From the NCBI GenBank assembly GCA_024699005.1, contig JAILQN010000279.1, positions 1 to 19,042 on the forward strand: a stretch of DNA of 19,042 nt. Direction: 5' to 3'. Numbering within the stretch: position 1 is the first letter of the stretch; each line of letters begins with the position of its first letter. Source of the DNA: Clostridia bacterium. GTDB taxonomy: Bacteria > Bacillota_A > Clostridia > Oscillospirales > Acutalibacteraceae. Positions 7,841 through 15,708 of the stretch are shown piece by piece. Under the pieces are notes generated by a model. The model was not told the origin of the DNA and ran no database searches. It saw only the letters and a program-made list of their open reading frames with translations. The position numbers and the translations under genes are program-made.

Positions 7841-8374
7841 TCAGTATTGCATCTGAGCAAGTATCTTATCCGCCGTTTCTCTGTCCTTAACGGCGGCGAT
7901 TATCTCCGCGCCGAATTCAAACGCGGCGCCGGCGCCTCTCGCCGTGACGATATTTCCGTCGGTAACGGCTTTTGCTTCGGTGACGACCGCGCCGTAAAGC
8001 TCCTTTTCCCAGCCCGGGAAACAAACCGCGCGCCTGCCGGAAAGCAGATTCCTGTGTCCGAGTACGGACGGGGCGGCGCAGATGGCGGCGACTATCCCGC
8101 CCGCGCTGTTGACCTTATCGATCATCGCCTGCACACCGGCGCTTGCCTCAAGGTTTTTTGTTCCCGGCATGCCGCCGGGCAGTATCACCGCTTCGGGGAT
8201 ACCGACAGCCTTGTCGACAGTCATATCGGCAACTATCCCGACCCCGTGAGAGGAAGTAACAGTGCCGCCAGTCACGCCGACGGTCCGCACGTCCAGACCG
8301 GCCCGTCTCATCATATCCAGGGGGATTATCGCCTCGGACTCCTCAAAACCGTCCGCCAAAAACAGATAAATCAT
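7841..8374 (-). CDS. DJ-1/PfpI family protein (YajL/ThiJ type)
   Basis: A 177-residue cytosolic protein of the DJ-1 superfamily, whose members handle oxidative stress, glyoxal damage or chaperone roles. The nucleophile elbow is AICAAPS with C99, and the acidic partner is E14 in GFEESEA, matching the Cys-Glu pair of human DJ-1. The length is standard for a single-domain member. The start overlaps the upstream cohesin-like gene by four bases (ATGA, 8371-8374), which implies translational coupling. The exact activity (deglycase, glyoxalase III or other) cannot be told from sequence. Its position between a surface protein and MltG is odd and may be only co-transcription. Confidence 0.92.
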   Translation of the reverse strand: MIYLFLADGFEESEAIIPLDMMRRAGLDVRTVGVTGGTVTSSHGVGIVADMTVDKAVGIPEAVILPGGMPGTKNLEASAGVQAMIDKVNSAGGIVAAICAAPSVLGHRNLLSGRRAVCFPGWEKELYGAVVTEAKAVTDGNIVTARGAGAAFEFGAEIIAAVKDRETADKILAQMQY

Positions 8375-9042
8375 TTTTTATCACCCTTTTTTCGCATCAT
8401 GAACACCGCGGCAATTGCAGACACCGCCGCGACCGCCGCGACCGCCGCGATGCAGATAACAAGAATGCCCTTCTTTGTGCCTCCGGATTCCGTCTGTTCA
8501 GTTGATTCTTCTGCGGCCGAAACGCTGATCTCGTATGTCATGTCGCGGTCTGTGATAGTCCCGCTGAGTTCCGTCGGCTGCACATCCACCCTCGTTGTGT
8601 CCGGATCCATGGCGCAGGAATCGGTATAAGCCCTTAAACTGAAACTGTCCGCTCCGTCCCTTACGTTGAACGTGACCGTCGCGACCACGCAGGATCCGTC
8701 CTCGGGCAGCACGTCGGCGGGAGCGTAATACAGATCAATGAAAGTTATATTCACCCTGTCGCCGGTCTCTTCATCCAGTCCGGCAATAAAGTTCTCAGTC
8801 GATCCCAGCTGCGGGGTCCTGCAGCTGACGAATTCAAGTTCGTCCGGGTCGAACTGTATGCGGTAATCGGCGCTCTCGGTGCCTACGAAGTTGTTGACTG
8901 TCAGATATACGGTCAGGATGCTTCCGTCGGCGGAATACTCTGCGGAAAGCGCAAGCTCGGGGACATCCCACGCCGAGGCGGACGCCGCGGCTGCAAAAAG
9001 AAGCGCTGCAACGCATAATACGGATAAAACTGTTCTTTTCAT
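8371..9042 (-). CDS. Cohesin-like domain protein with C-terminal membrane anchor
   Basis: A 223-residue surface protein. The ATG at 9042 starts a signal peptide (MKRT..., 1-24); a longer frame to 9078 would spoil it. No strong ribosome site is seen. Residues about 28-165 are a beta-sandwich like type I cohesins: LTVYLTVNNF, then DYRIQFDPDELEFVS, a NITFIDLYYAP strand, and an edge strand after DGSCVVATVTFNVRDG. This pattern fits the cohesin/CBM-like superfamily. A Ser/Thr/Glu linker (176-190) leads to one hydrophobic helix (191-215) ending in RKKGDKK, so the domain faces out. It could bind dockerin-like modules such as those at 483-547 of the 168-1811 product and 56-115 of the 1910-3202 product. 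Binding is inference. It could also be a plain carbohydrate-binding beta-sandwich. Confidence 0.78.
   Translation of the reverse strand: MKRTVLSVLCVAALLFAAAASASAWDVPELALSAEYSADGSILTVYLTVNNFVGTESADYRIQFDPDELEFVSCRTPQLGSTENFIAGLDEETGDRVNITFIDLYYAPADVLPEDGSCVVATVTFNVRDGADSFSLRAYTDSCAMDPDTTRVDVQPTELSGTITDRDMTYEISVSAAEESTEQTESGGTKKGILVICIAAVAAVAAVSAIAAVFMMRKKGDKK
8423..8449. repeat. Three 9-bp tandem units in the membrane-helix codons
   Basis: ACCGCCGCG is repeated three times without change (8423-8431, 8432-8440, 8441-8449). It lies in the gene for the cohesin-like protein and encodes part of the Ala/Val membrane helix. A gain or loss of one unit would keep the frame and change helix length by three residues. 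Confidence 0.85.
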
Positions 9043-9115
9043 AATAATCATCTCACGTGTCAGGTTATCTGTTGACAAATACAGGCTTTCATATCCCGTA
9101 TTCTTTAACTGTCAG

Positions 9116-9835
9116 TTATTCCAGAATATTCGTGGTTATATAATCAACGCCCCAGGATACGAGCTTCTCGGCGTATTCGGGATCGTCGCAGGTCCAGACA
9201 TTGATCTTTATACCGGCGTCGTGCAGAGCTTTGACGCGTTCTTCGGTAAGAAGGATATACTCCGCATCAAGATCCAGGTGATTTGCGGTCAGCACGCTGA
9301 TCAGGGATTCGTCATAGCTCTCGATAAGGTACTGCGCCGGCTGATCCGGATATTTTGCCCTGAGCATCACGAGATTCGTCAGACTGAATGAGATAAAGAT
9401 AACATGCTCGAGGTAATCCATAGACTTGATGATGTCGACTATGGCGTAAAGGTCTGCTTCTTTGAATTCGTTCTTCAGCTCCAGGACCGCGGTCTTTTCG
9501 TAGCGTTTGCAGATGGAGATATACTCCCCCAGCGTGCCGATCCTGTAATCCCAGCGATCCTTTTTGCCGTTTGTGTTCATAATAAGAAGAGAACGCAGAC
9601 CGTCGAAAGTGGATTTCTCAACCGTCATATTGTCGACGCAGATCCTGCCCGTGGTGTCGTCGTGGAATACTACGAATTTGCCGTCGACGGTGCGGTGAAC
9701 GTCGGTCTCGATGCCGAAGTAAGAGCGGTTGCCCGCGGCGACGAAGGCCGCGCAGGTGTTCTCCTGCTCGATGCCCGACACGCCCCTGTGGGCGACCATC
9801 AAAGTGTTCTGTTTGTTGATTTTGATCGTATCCAT
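9116..9835 (-). CDS. Glycerophosphodiester phosphodiesterase (GDPD/UgpQ-like)
   Basis: A 239-residue cytosolic enzyme that splits glycerophosphodiesters into an alcohol and glycerol 3-phosphate. ATG 9835 has GGAGG eight bases upstream. The GDPD barrel is complete: H16-R17-G, E-N-T after it, E43 and D45 (GIETDVH), H58 (VVFHDDT), and E119 in VLELKNE; the end shows the usual INVWTCDDPE...GVDYITTN block. There is no signal peptide, so it probably recycles cytosolic phospholipid head-group products. It sits 72 bases after a flippase and upstream of the cohesin-like gene. Length is normal for the family. Confidence 0.95.
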   Translation of the reverse strand: MDTIKINKQNTLMVAHRGVSGIEQENTCAAFVAAGNRSYFGIETDVHRTVDGKFVVFHDDTTGRICVDNMTVEKSTFDGLRSLLIMNTNGKKDRWDYRIGTLGEYISICKRYEKTAVLELKNEFKEADLYAIVDIIKSMDYLEHVIFISFSLTNLVMLRAKYPDQPAQYLIESYDESLISVLTANHLDLDAEYILLTEERVKALHDAGIKINVWTCDDPEYAEKLVSWGVDYITTNILE

Positions 9836-9907
9836 TCTATTTGCCTCCGATTTATTTTAGCGAATATTGTATGTCCGGTTTTTTACCCGGTTTTGTTTTA
9901 ACTGAAA

Positions 9908-11149
9908 CTATTCCCCTATGCTTTTTTCTCCGGACCGCATGAATCCGATGACGGCCACGAAAACGAATTTCGCCGTGTTCGCGATCATCAGACCTGTCGC
10001 CATGCCCCATATCCCGTGTGAAAGCGTCAGCGGTATGACCGCCGCGGCGTAAACGGCGAGATAAAACAGATTGGTATACATGGAATATTTTTCGCCCGCC
10101 ATACGAAGTATTATAGTCGTCAGGCAGTTGGTAACGAAGAAGAATACCTGCCCCGCGTTGGCTAAAAGGTAATACTGCCGCGCTTCGGCTATAAGTTCCG
10201 GATCGCTGCGGTACAGGACAGGGATAAGGATCAGCGAGCCGACGTAGCACGCCGCGCAGGCGACTACGCCCACGCCCAGGGACGCAAGGGTGAAGATCAG
10301 GAACATTTTTTTCGAGATCTTGCCCTTAAATCTTGCAAGATACCCTATCATCACACCGTTCAGAGGGGTCGTCAGCAGAGACACGACTTTGCCCAGCAGG
10401 GTCGAAACGTAAAATATCGTGACTGCGGCCGGGTCTATCGCCAGGCGGAGGATGATCCTGTCCGCGTTCTGGATAACGGCGCTGACCGCGTTTGAGGCGG
10501 AGAGTATGCCGAAGGACCTGAAGTTGCCGGAAAAATGCTCCGAACGTCTGAGCAGCCCCGGGCCTCTGAATATCCTGCCCGCGAAAAACACGAAGACGAC
10601 CGCTGCGGCCTCGCCGGTGAGAATCGCGATCATCCAGCTTTTCACAAGGTACCTGAATATCGCAAGACCCGCGCAGTAGCCGGCGGTAACGGCAACGTAA
10701 TAGAAGAAATAACCGAGATAATCAAGTTTGAGCCGGAACCAGCAGTCGCCGTAGTACCGCAGGACGGTGAATATCATCAGAAACGACAGTATACAGAAAC
10801 CGGCAACGGTAAAATCTTTGTATATGTAAAGGGTCACGCCCGCCGCCGCGACGCACACGCAGGCCGACATGAGCATGAACAGATTGTAATCCCCGTTTGA
10901 GTCCTTTTTCTCGCGGCTCTTCAGCACCCGCGAATAATTCGCCGCAACACCGAAGGTGGTGCCCATTATGGCGACGATAGCGAATATGGACTGATACTCG
11001 CCGAAGCCGGTCTTGCCCAGCCATTTTTCAAGGGAGGGATTTATGAACAGCTGCATGGCGCCGTTCATGACCACAAGCCCCAGAGCGGAAAGGATAAAAT
11101 CCTTGAAGACCTTAAGGGCGTTTTTTACACTGTTTGTTTTTTCGGACAT
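9908..11149 (-). CDS. Wzx/MurJ-type polysaccharide flippase-like membrane protein
   Basis: A 413-residue integral membrane protein of the MOP (multidrug/oligosaccharidyl-lipid/polysaccharide) exporter superfamily. About 12 membrane helices can be picked out. A marker is the middle block SASNAVSAVIQNADRIILR (about 217-235), seen in many Wzx-like proteins. The likely role is flipping a lipid-linked glycan or other envelope lipid. The substrate is unknown, and no glycosyltransferases are in view. The ATG at 11149 has no ribosome site that I can see. Neighbours are a GDPD gene and an acyltransferase gene on the same strand. Confidence 0.85.
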   Translation of the reverse strand: MSEKTNSVKNALKVFKDFILSALGLVVMNGAMQLFINPSLEKWLGKTGFGEYQSIFAIVAIMGTTFGVAANYSRVLKSREKKDSNGDYNLFMLMSACVCVAAAGVTLYIYKDFTVAGFCILSFLMIFTVLRYYGDCWFRLKLDYLGYFFYYVAVTAGYCAGLAIFRYLVKSWMIAILTGEAAAVVFVFFAGRIFRGPGLLRRSEHFSGNFRSFGILSASNAVSAVIQNADRIILRLAIDPAAVTIFYVSTLLGKVVSLLTTPLNGVMIGYLARFKGKISKKMFLIFTLASLGVGVVACAACYVGSLILIPVLYRSDPELIAEARQYYLLANAGQVFFFVTNCLTTIILRMAGEKYSMYTNLFYLAVYAAAVIPLTLSHGIWGMATGLMIANTAKFVFVAVIGFMRSGEKSIGE

Positions 11150-11156
11150 TTTTTTC

Positions 11157-11222
11157 GTGTTGTGCTTTGCGCGCCGCGCGCTGCGCTTAAGATATCACAG
11201 CATGCTGCCGCAAAACACAAAC
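11157..11222. repeat. Imperfect inverted repeat between acyltransferase and flippase genes
   Basis: GTGTTGTGCTTTGCG (11157-11171) is roughly complementary to CGCAAAACACAAAC (11209-11222); the arms differ at a few positions and the interior is unusually GC-rich at first (11170-11186). The palindrome CAGCATGCTG lies inside. It may be a small dispersed element or a weak stem; I cannot tell which. Confidence 0.4.
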
Positions 11223-11232
11223 CCCATGAATA

Positions 11233-12441
11233 CTACAGATAAGCTCTGCCTGTTTTCCACCGCCATGCGGCGACATATTTCTCTGCGCAGCGCGGGTACT
11301 CCGTACGCAGATCGAGGTAGCATTCGTCTGATATGATCGCGAGGCCTGTTTTTGAAACGGACAGCACGCGTTCGATCCTGTCGAACGGAACTGTCACCGA
11401 GCCCTTGCTGCCGCCCAGAACTATCCAGAAACTGTCCGGATACAGACGCAGGATTGCGTCGTCCGACAGCAGCTTTTTCGATTTGTCTTTTTCTATCTTA
11501 TATACTTTCTGATGTTTTTCCTCGAATATGATCCGGCCATCCGGAGCGCTTGTGACGATTCTCTGCCACTCCTGCTTCTGAAAACGGTCCCATGCGGCTA
11601 TATTGCTGAACATGACGCCGGTTCCGTTCTCCGTGAAAAAGCCGAGTTTGTCCATGCCTACGGAGTAACCGCACTTGTCGCAGGTGAAGGTATCGCCCCT
11701 GCTTCTCATCGTCTGGATACCCGAACATGAAGGACAGATATAAACCGAACGCTCCAGTTCTTCGCAAAGAGCTTTGCCGGTATATTCGTGAGGATCCTTA
11801 CGCTGTTCGTCGTAAATATTGACGTAGGTGTCGCGGCGGATGATCTCCGTGATCTCGGAAACGCTCAGCCCGGCAAGTTCCTCCGCGGAATACTCCGCGA
11901 CTACCCTGGTGAAAGCCGGCCCCTTACGCCTGTTTTTTGCCCAGCGGGGAGCGCGGAGATATCCGCCGATATTCCTCGCGGTGATGAGCGCGGCGCCGCT
12001 GTCCTTTACAAGCTGCCCCGTATGCTCAGATATAAAGCCCGTCTCGCCGTTTTTGGACGTGCCGCCCTCTGCGTGTATCGCGACGGGCACTCCGGCTTTT
12101 ACCGAGGCGATTATCTTTTCGGTAAGCTCTTCCGACGGTCTGTCTTTGTGTTTGAACAGGACTCCGCCGAACACCTTCAGGATCCATCCCGCCACAGGCA
12201 CGCGCTCAAGATGGTCGCTTGCGATAAAGCGCATATATTTATGCACGCAGATCATCTCGTAACCGGGGTCGAAAGCCTGCACGTGGTTTGCGATAAGGAT
12301 AAAGCTCTTTGCCTTCGGTTTATATCTTTTTGGATGAAAATCCCCGAAAAGCCTGAGAAACGGGGTCATTATCCACCGCGCCAGAGTGCAGAAGATGCGG
12401 CAGCGGACCTTGCCGGAATCGGGGTTGTACTGTGTATTCAT
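11233..12441 (-). CDS. PlsC-like lysophospholipid acyltransferase with zinc ribbon and C-terminal domain
   Basis: A 402-residue acyltransferase of the LPLAT/PlsC superfamily, likely acting at the inner face of the membrane. I use ATG 12441 because the longer frame to 12498 begins inside an inverted-repeat element; no ribosome site supports either. The acyltransferase motif is NHVQAFDP with H53 and D58 (HX4D), then AIHAEGGTS (E125-S129) replaces the usual EG-x-R-S. Residues 236-257 form a zinc ribbon (CPSC...CDKC). The rest (about 262-402) is a beta-rich segment that I do not recognise; it might be PH-like. The first half predicts transfer of an acyl chain to a lyso-lipid, but the acceptor is unknown. 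A catalytic LPLAT is usually about 240 residues, so the zinc ribbon and tail are additions. Confidence 0.85.
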   Translation of the reverse strand: MNTQYNPDSGKVRCRIFCTLARWIMTPFLRLFGDFHPKRYKPKAKSFILIANHVQAFDPGYEMICVHKYMRFIASDHLERVPVAGWILKVFGGVLFKHKDRPSEELTEKIIASVKAGVPVAIHAEGGTSKNGETGFISEHTGQLVKDSGAALITARNIGGYLRAPRWAKNRRKGPAFTRVVAEYSAEELAGLSVSEITEIIRRDTYVNIYDEQRKDPHEYTGKALCEELERSVYICPSCSGIQTMRSRGDTFTCDKCGYSVGMDKLGFFTENGTGVMFSNIAAWDRFQKQEWQRIVTSAPDGRIIFEEKHQKVYKIEKDKSKKLLSDDAILRLYPDSFWIVLGGSKGSVTVPFDRIERVLSVSKTGLAIISDECYLDLRTEYPRCAEKYVAAWRWKTGRAYL

Positions 12442-12489
12442 GAGCGTGTTTTTTGTAACGGTCGGTTCAGTCAGGAGACCAGAAGCAAT

Positions 12490-12670
12490 AATGTGCAATG
12501 TTCAATGTGAAATGTGCAATGAATATGGTTTTTGATTGATATTGTGCCGCTTTTGACTACGCATGGCAGTGATGTCCTCTCCACCGGGAAAAAAGACGTT
12601 CCCTTTATGGCGGAACATAAGAAATCTCACTCCCGAACAATTGCACATTGCAAATTGCAAATTGCACATT
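12490..12670. repeat. Inverted-repeat element with paired ATTGCACATT units (MITE-like)
   Basis: The left arm has two copies of AATGTGCAAT (12490-12499, 12511-12520), 21 bases apart. The right arm has two copies of its reverse complement ATTGCACATT (12640-12649, 12661-12670), also 21 bases apart. The arms (31 bases each) match at about 27 positions, around a 119-base core with no gene. It fills most of the 264-base gap between the acyl-CoA ligase and the acyltransferase. It could be a miniature transposable element or a dispersed repeat. I see no transposase, and no clear target duplication. Confidence 0.8.
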
Positions 12671-12705
12671 ATTGAAACTGAAATCTCCGATGAAAAGCCG
12701 AAATT

Positions 12706-14421
12706 TTATTGCTGCGCCTTCTCCTTTTCCTTCTCCTCCGCCTCGGCTTCTTTCTCCAGCACATGGAAAGCGACCTTGCCGACCAGCGTCCGGGGAAGCT
12801 CCTCGCGGAAAACGATCTCCCTGGGGCAGGCGTGATGGTCGAGCCTTTTTTTGCAGTACTCAAGGATCTTCTGCTTCTCTTCTTCGGTCCCCGGCACGCC
12901 CTCGTTCAGCACGATATAAGCCCTGACCTTCTGCATCCTGTACGGGTCTTTTACGCCGATGACACAGGAGTAATCGATATCGGGCATCTCGTCCAGGCAT
13001 TTCTCTATCTGAGACGGATAGACGCTGAACCCGGACGATATTATCATTCGTTTTATCCTCTGCCTGAAGTAGACGTAGCCGTCCTCGTCCATACAGCCCA
13101 TATCGCCCGTGAACAGCCAGCGCACGCCCTTGTCCGTACGGATGACCTGTTCGTTGGCCTCCTCGTTTTTAAGGTAGCCCAGCATCAGCGTGGGGCCGGT
13201 CAGTATTATCTCTCCCGGCTCGTTTGCCGGCAGGTCTCTGAATGTGCCCGGTTTGACGATACGGTATTTCATACCCCGCAGCGGCAGGCCTATGCTGCCC
13301 TCCTTCTCTTTTGAAACGGGAGTGAGGCACGATGCGGTCACGCACTCCGTCAGGCCGTACCCCTCGCGTATGCGGACGGAAGACTTATGCTCCTCCAGGA
13401 ATCTGTCGGCGCGGCGCTTAAGATCTGGCGACAGAGAATCACCGCCGCTGAATACGCCGAGAAGGAAAGAAAGATCCTCGTCCCTGAACTTCTCCGCTTT
13501 TAAAAGCGCCTCATAGAGCGTGGGCACCCCGGCGATGAAATTCGGTTTTTTCCTTACCACCGCCGCTGCGTAGGAATCCTTTGTGAAGGTGGGTATAAGA
13601 ATGCTTTCGACGCCGAACTCAAGCACCGCGTGGATGCCTATGCCCAGACCGAAGCCGTGGAACAGCGGCATGACCGACAGGAACTTGAGCCCCGGTCCGA
13701 TCTTTGTACCGCAGGCGTCCGCGATCTGACAGCCCAGCGCGTTGAAATTATAATCCGACAGGCATATGCCCTTGGGCGTGCCGCTGGTACCTCCGGAATA
13801 AAGGATGACGGCAGTCTTCTCCGCGTCGTATTCCACGGGAGGCAGCTTGACTCCCCTGCCGGTTTTTTCAAATCTGCTCCACAAAACGATATTGTCGTCT
13901 TTGGGGAGTTTTACGGTTTTTCCTATTTTTTTAAAAGTATAACCCACGGCGAGCGGAGCAGGCAGTTCGTCCTGTATCCTTGCGACGAATATCCTGGTGT
14001 GCCTCCACGCTGCCGACGCCGCGGCTGCGATCTTCTCAAAAAACATATCGACGGTAAGTATCGCCTTACTGTCGGAATAATTGAGGTAAAAGGTGATATT
14101 CGTCTCGCCCGAAAGCGGATGCACCATATTCGCGACGCAGCCAATCCTGTTAAGGGCGTAAAGACAGACTATCGCCTGCGGAGTGTTCGGCATGCAGATC
14201 GTGACTACGTCGCCTTTACGGAAACCCGCTTTATAAAAAGCCCCCGCGGCGGCTGTGATCCTCGAATCAAGGGTGCTGAAGCTTGTCCTTTTACCCATAA
14301 AATCTATCGCAGGCTCATCGGGATGTTCCTGCGCAGACATATGGATCGCGCCGTACATAGTGGTTTTGCACCTGGGGGAATCGAATATCGGATCCGGGAT
14401 ATCCGTCACTTTTTTTGCCAT
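12706..14421 (-). CDS. Acyl-CoA ligase (AMP-binding, fatty-acyl or related)
   Basis: A 571-residue adenylate-forming enzyme that would activate an acid with ATP and then form a CoA thioester. ATG 14421 has GGAGGTG seven bases upstream. Motifs are complete: P-loop YSGGTSGTPKG (208-218), GYGLTE (354-359), TGD (438-440), RMIISSGFSVYPSQIE (about 458-473), and PRTLVGKV with K549 near the C-terminus, the adenylation Lys. The extreme C-terminus is a highly charged Glu/Lys tail. A fatty or aromatic acid substrate is possible; the sequence does not say which. It has its own promoter. Its neighbour downstream is an LPLAT, so the acyl-CoA may feed membrane lipid. Confidence 0.94.
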   Translation of the reverse strand: MAKKVTDIPDPIFDSPRCKTTMYGAIHMSAQEHPDEPAIDFMGKRTSFSTLDSRITAAAGAFYKAGFRKGDVVTICMPNTPQAIVCLYALNRIGCVANMVHPLSGETNITFYLNYSDSKAILTVDMFFEKIAAAASAAWRHTRIFVARIQDELPAPLAVGYTFKKIGKTVKLPKDDNIVLWSRFEKTGRGVKLPPVEYDAEKTAVILYSGGTSGTPKGICLSDYNFNALGCQIADACGTKIGPGLKFLSVMPLFHGFGLGIGIHAVLEFGVESILIPTFTKDSYAAAVVRKKPNFIAGVPTLYEALLKAEKFRDEDLSFLLGVFSGGDSLSPDLKRRADRFLEEHKSSVRIREGYGLTECVTASCLTPVSKEKEGSIGLPLRGMKYRIVKPGTFRDLPANEPGEIILTGPTLMLGYLKNEEANEQVIRTDKGVRWLFTGDMGCMDEDGYVYFRQRIKRMIISSGFSVYPSQIEKCLDEMPDIDYSCVIGVKDPYRMQKVRAYIVLNEGVPGTEEEKQKILEYCKKRLDHHACPREIVFREELPRTLVGKVAFHVLEKEAEAEEKEKEKAQQ

Positions 14422-14460
14422 GACTGCCCACCTCCGATCATCAAGGTATCGATTTTAACG

Positions 14461-14490
14461 ATTATATCACATCATAATCAGAGTATTCAA
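14461..14490 (-). promoter_or_regulatory. Promoter of the acyl-CoA ligase gene, extended -10
   Basis: On the minus strand TTGAAT (complement of 14485-14490) and TATAAT (complement of 14461-14466) are separated by 18 bases, and TG-A precedes TATAAT, an extended -10. The predicted start is roughly 30 bases upstream of the ATG at 14421. The -35 box begins five bases after the upstream MFS stop. Confidence 0.82.
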
Positions 14491-14495
14491 GTCAA

Positions 14496-15707
14496 TTATT
14501 TCTTTTTGGCTTGATTTGCGATTGAATTTCGCCCGAAAGCAACAATTATACAGACCGTCATCATACACGGCAGAACCACGGCGGCAAGTATACCGGCGCC
14601 GAGATCATCGCCCTTTGCCGACGCGACGGCTCCGGCAAAGGTAGGCCCCAGATTGCATCCGATGTCCCCGGCAAGAGCAAGAAGCGAAAACATCCTGTTG
14701 CCGCCGTTTTTTACAGAGGCGGCGGAAATGCTCAGGGTACCGGGCCAGAATATGCCGCAGGCGAGTCCGGTCATCCCGCAGGCGACAAGAGACAGCAGCG
14801 GCATTTCCGACAGTGCCGCGACAAGATAGCACGCGACGCATAGAACGGAAGAGGCAAGCATGATTTTCCGGAGTTCCAGCTTATGCCCGAATTTTCCGAA
14901 GGCGGTCCTGGCAACCGCCATCATGACAGCGAACAGCATCGGCCCCAGCAGATCGCCGGCGGTCTTTGACACGCCGAGCCCCCTTTCCGCGAAAGAAGAC
15001 GACCATTGGCTTATCGCCTGTTCGCTGCCCCCGGCGCATATCATCATAAGGACCGAAAGCCAGAAAAACGGGGTTCTGAAAATCGCGGCAAAGCCGCCCT
15101 TCCCGTTTTCCTCCGCGCGGATCAAAGGCGGCATGGGAGCGAAGAACAGCACGATCATATTTCCCAGCGGCAGCAGCCCCCAGATAACAGCGAGGAGTCT
15201 CCAGCGCTCGATTCCGAAAATGGCAAAGAACGCCGTGGTCAGAAGCGTGACCGCCGCCTGCCCCCAGGAATAAAACGAGTGCAGAAGGCTCATTGCGGTC
15301 TCTTTATTGTCCGTGGGACACGCCTCGACTATCGGGCTGACCAGCACTTCTATAAGTCCCCCGCCTATACCGTAGAGACCGGTCGCGACAAACAGACCGG
15401 CGTAACTGTCGGGCAGAACAAAAGGCAGCGTCGCGAGCGAAACAAGTCCGGCCGCACAGAATACATGCGCCGCGAACATGGATCTGCGGTAGCCGAGCCT
15501 GTCGACAAAGAACGCGGAAGCAAGGTCCGTCAGCAGCTGGATGCCGAAATTGAAGGTGATCAGCGCGGTCACCTTCCCGAGCGGCAAACCGAACTGCGCC
15601 CCCCACTCGACGAACAGCAGAGGAGCGAAGTTGACTATTACGGCCTGCACCACAAATGTCACAAAACAGACACGCAGTGTCAAACGATAATCATCACCTG
15701 TCTTCAT
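14496..15707 (-). CDS. Major facilitator superfamily transporter
   Basis: A 403-residue integral membrane carrier, about 12 helices. The loop between helices 2 and 3 is DRLGYRR (69-75), the typical MFS signature. HSFYSWGQ (143-150) and the Gly-rich helices resemble the fucose-permease-like branch, which carries sugars or other small solutes; the substrate is unknown. Its ATG at 15707 lies one base after the stop of the phosphodiesterase gene (TGA-A-ATG), so the two are very probably coupled. The frame ends with a Lys-rich tail (AKKK). Confidence 0.93.
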   Translation of the reverse strand: MKTGDDYRLTLRVCFVTFVVQAVIVNFAPLLFVEWGAQFGLPLGKVTALITFNFGIQLLTDLASAFFVDRLGYRRSMFAAHVFCAAGLVSLATLPFVLPDSYAGLFVATGLYGIGGGLIEVLVSPIVEACPTDNKETAMSLLHSFYSWGQAAVTLLTTAFFAIFGIERWRLLAVIWGLLPLGNMIVLFFAPMPPLIRAEENGKGGFAAIFRTPFFWLSVLMMICAGGSEQAISQWSSSFAERGLGVSKTAGDLLGPMLFAVMMAVARTAFGKFGHKLELRKIMLASSVLCVACYLVAALSEMPLLSLVACGMTGLACGIFWPGTLSISAASVKNGGNRMFSLLALAGDIGCNLGPTFAGAVASAKGDDLGAGILAAVVLPCMMTVCIIVAFGRNSIANQAKKK

Positions 15708-15708
15708 T

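Noticed and set aside
11788..12510. A 240-codon plus-strand frame
   Set aside because: It is antisense to the acyltransferase gene and contains no domain pattern.
12502..12564. A short minus-strand frame of about 20 codons inside the repeat element, starting at ATG near 12564 with GGAGAGG upstream
   Set aside because: The ribosome-site spacing is long, the frame is made partly of the repeat itself, and there is no evidence of conservation.
12490..12670. Possible CRISPR array
   Set aside because: The repeated units are 10 bases, paired as inverted arms, with no regular spacers and no cas gene.
13630..14514. A 294-codon plus-strand frame
   Set aside because: It lies fully antisense to the acyl-CoA ligase gene, which has all adenylate-forming motifs; the plus frame has no family signature.
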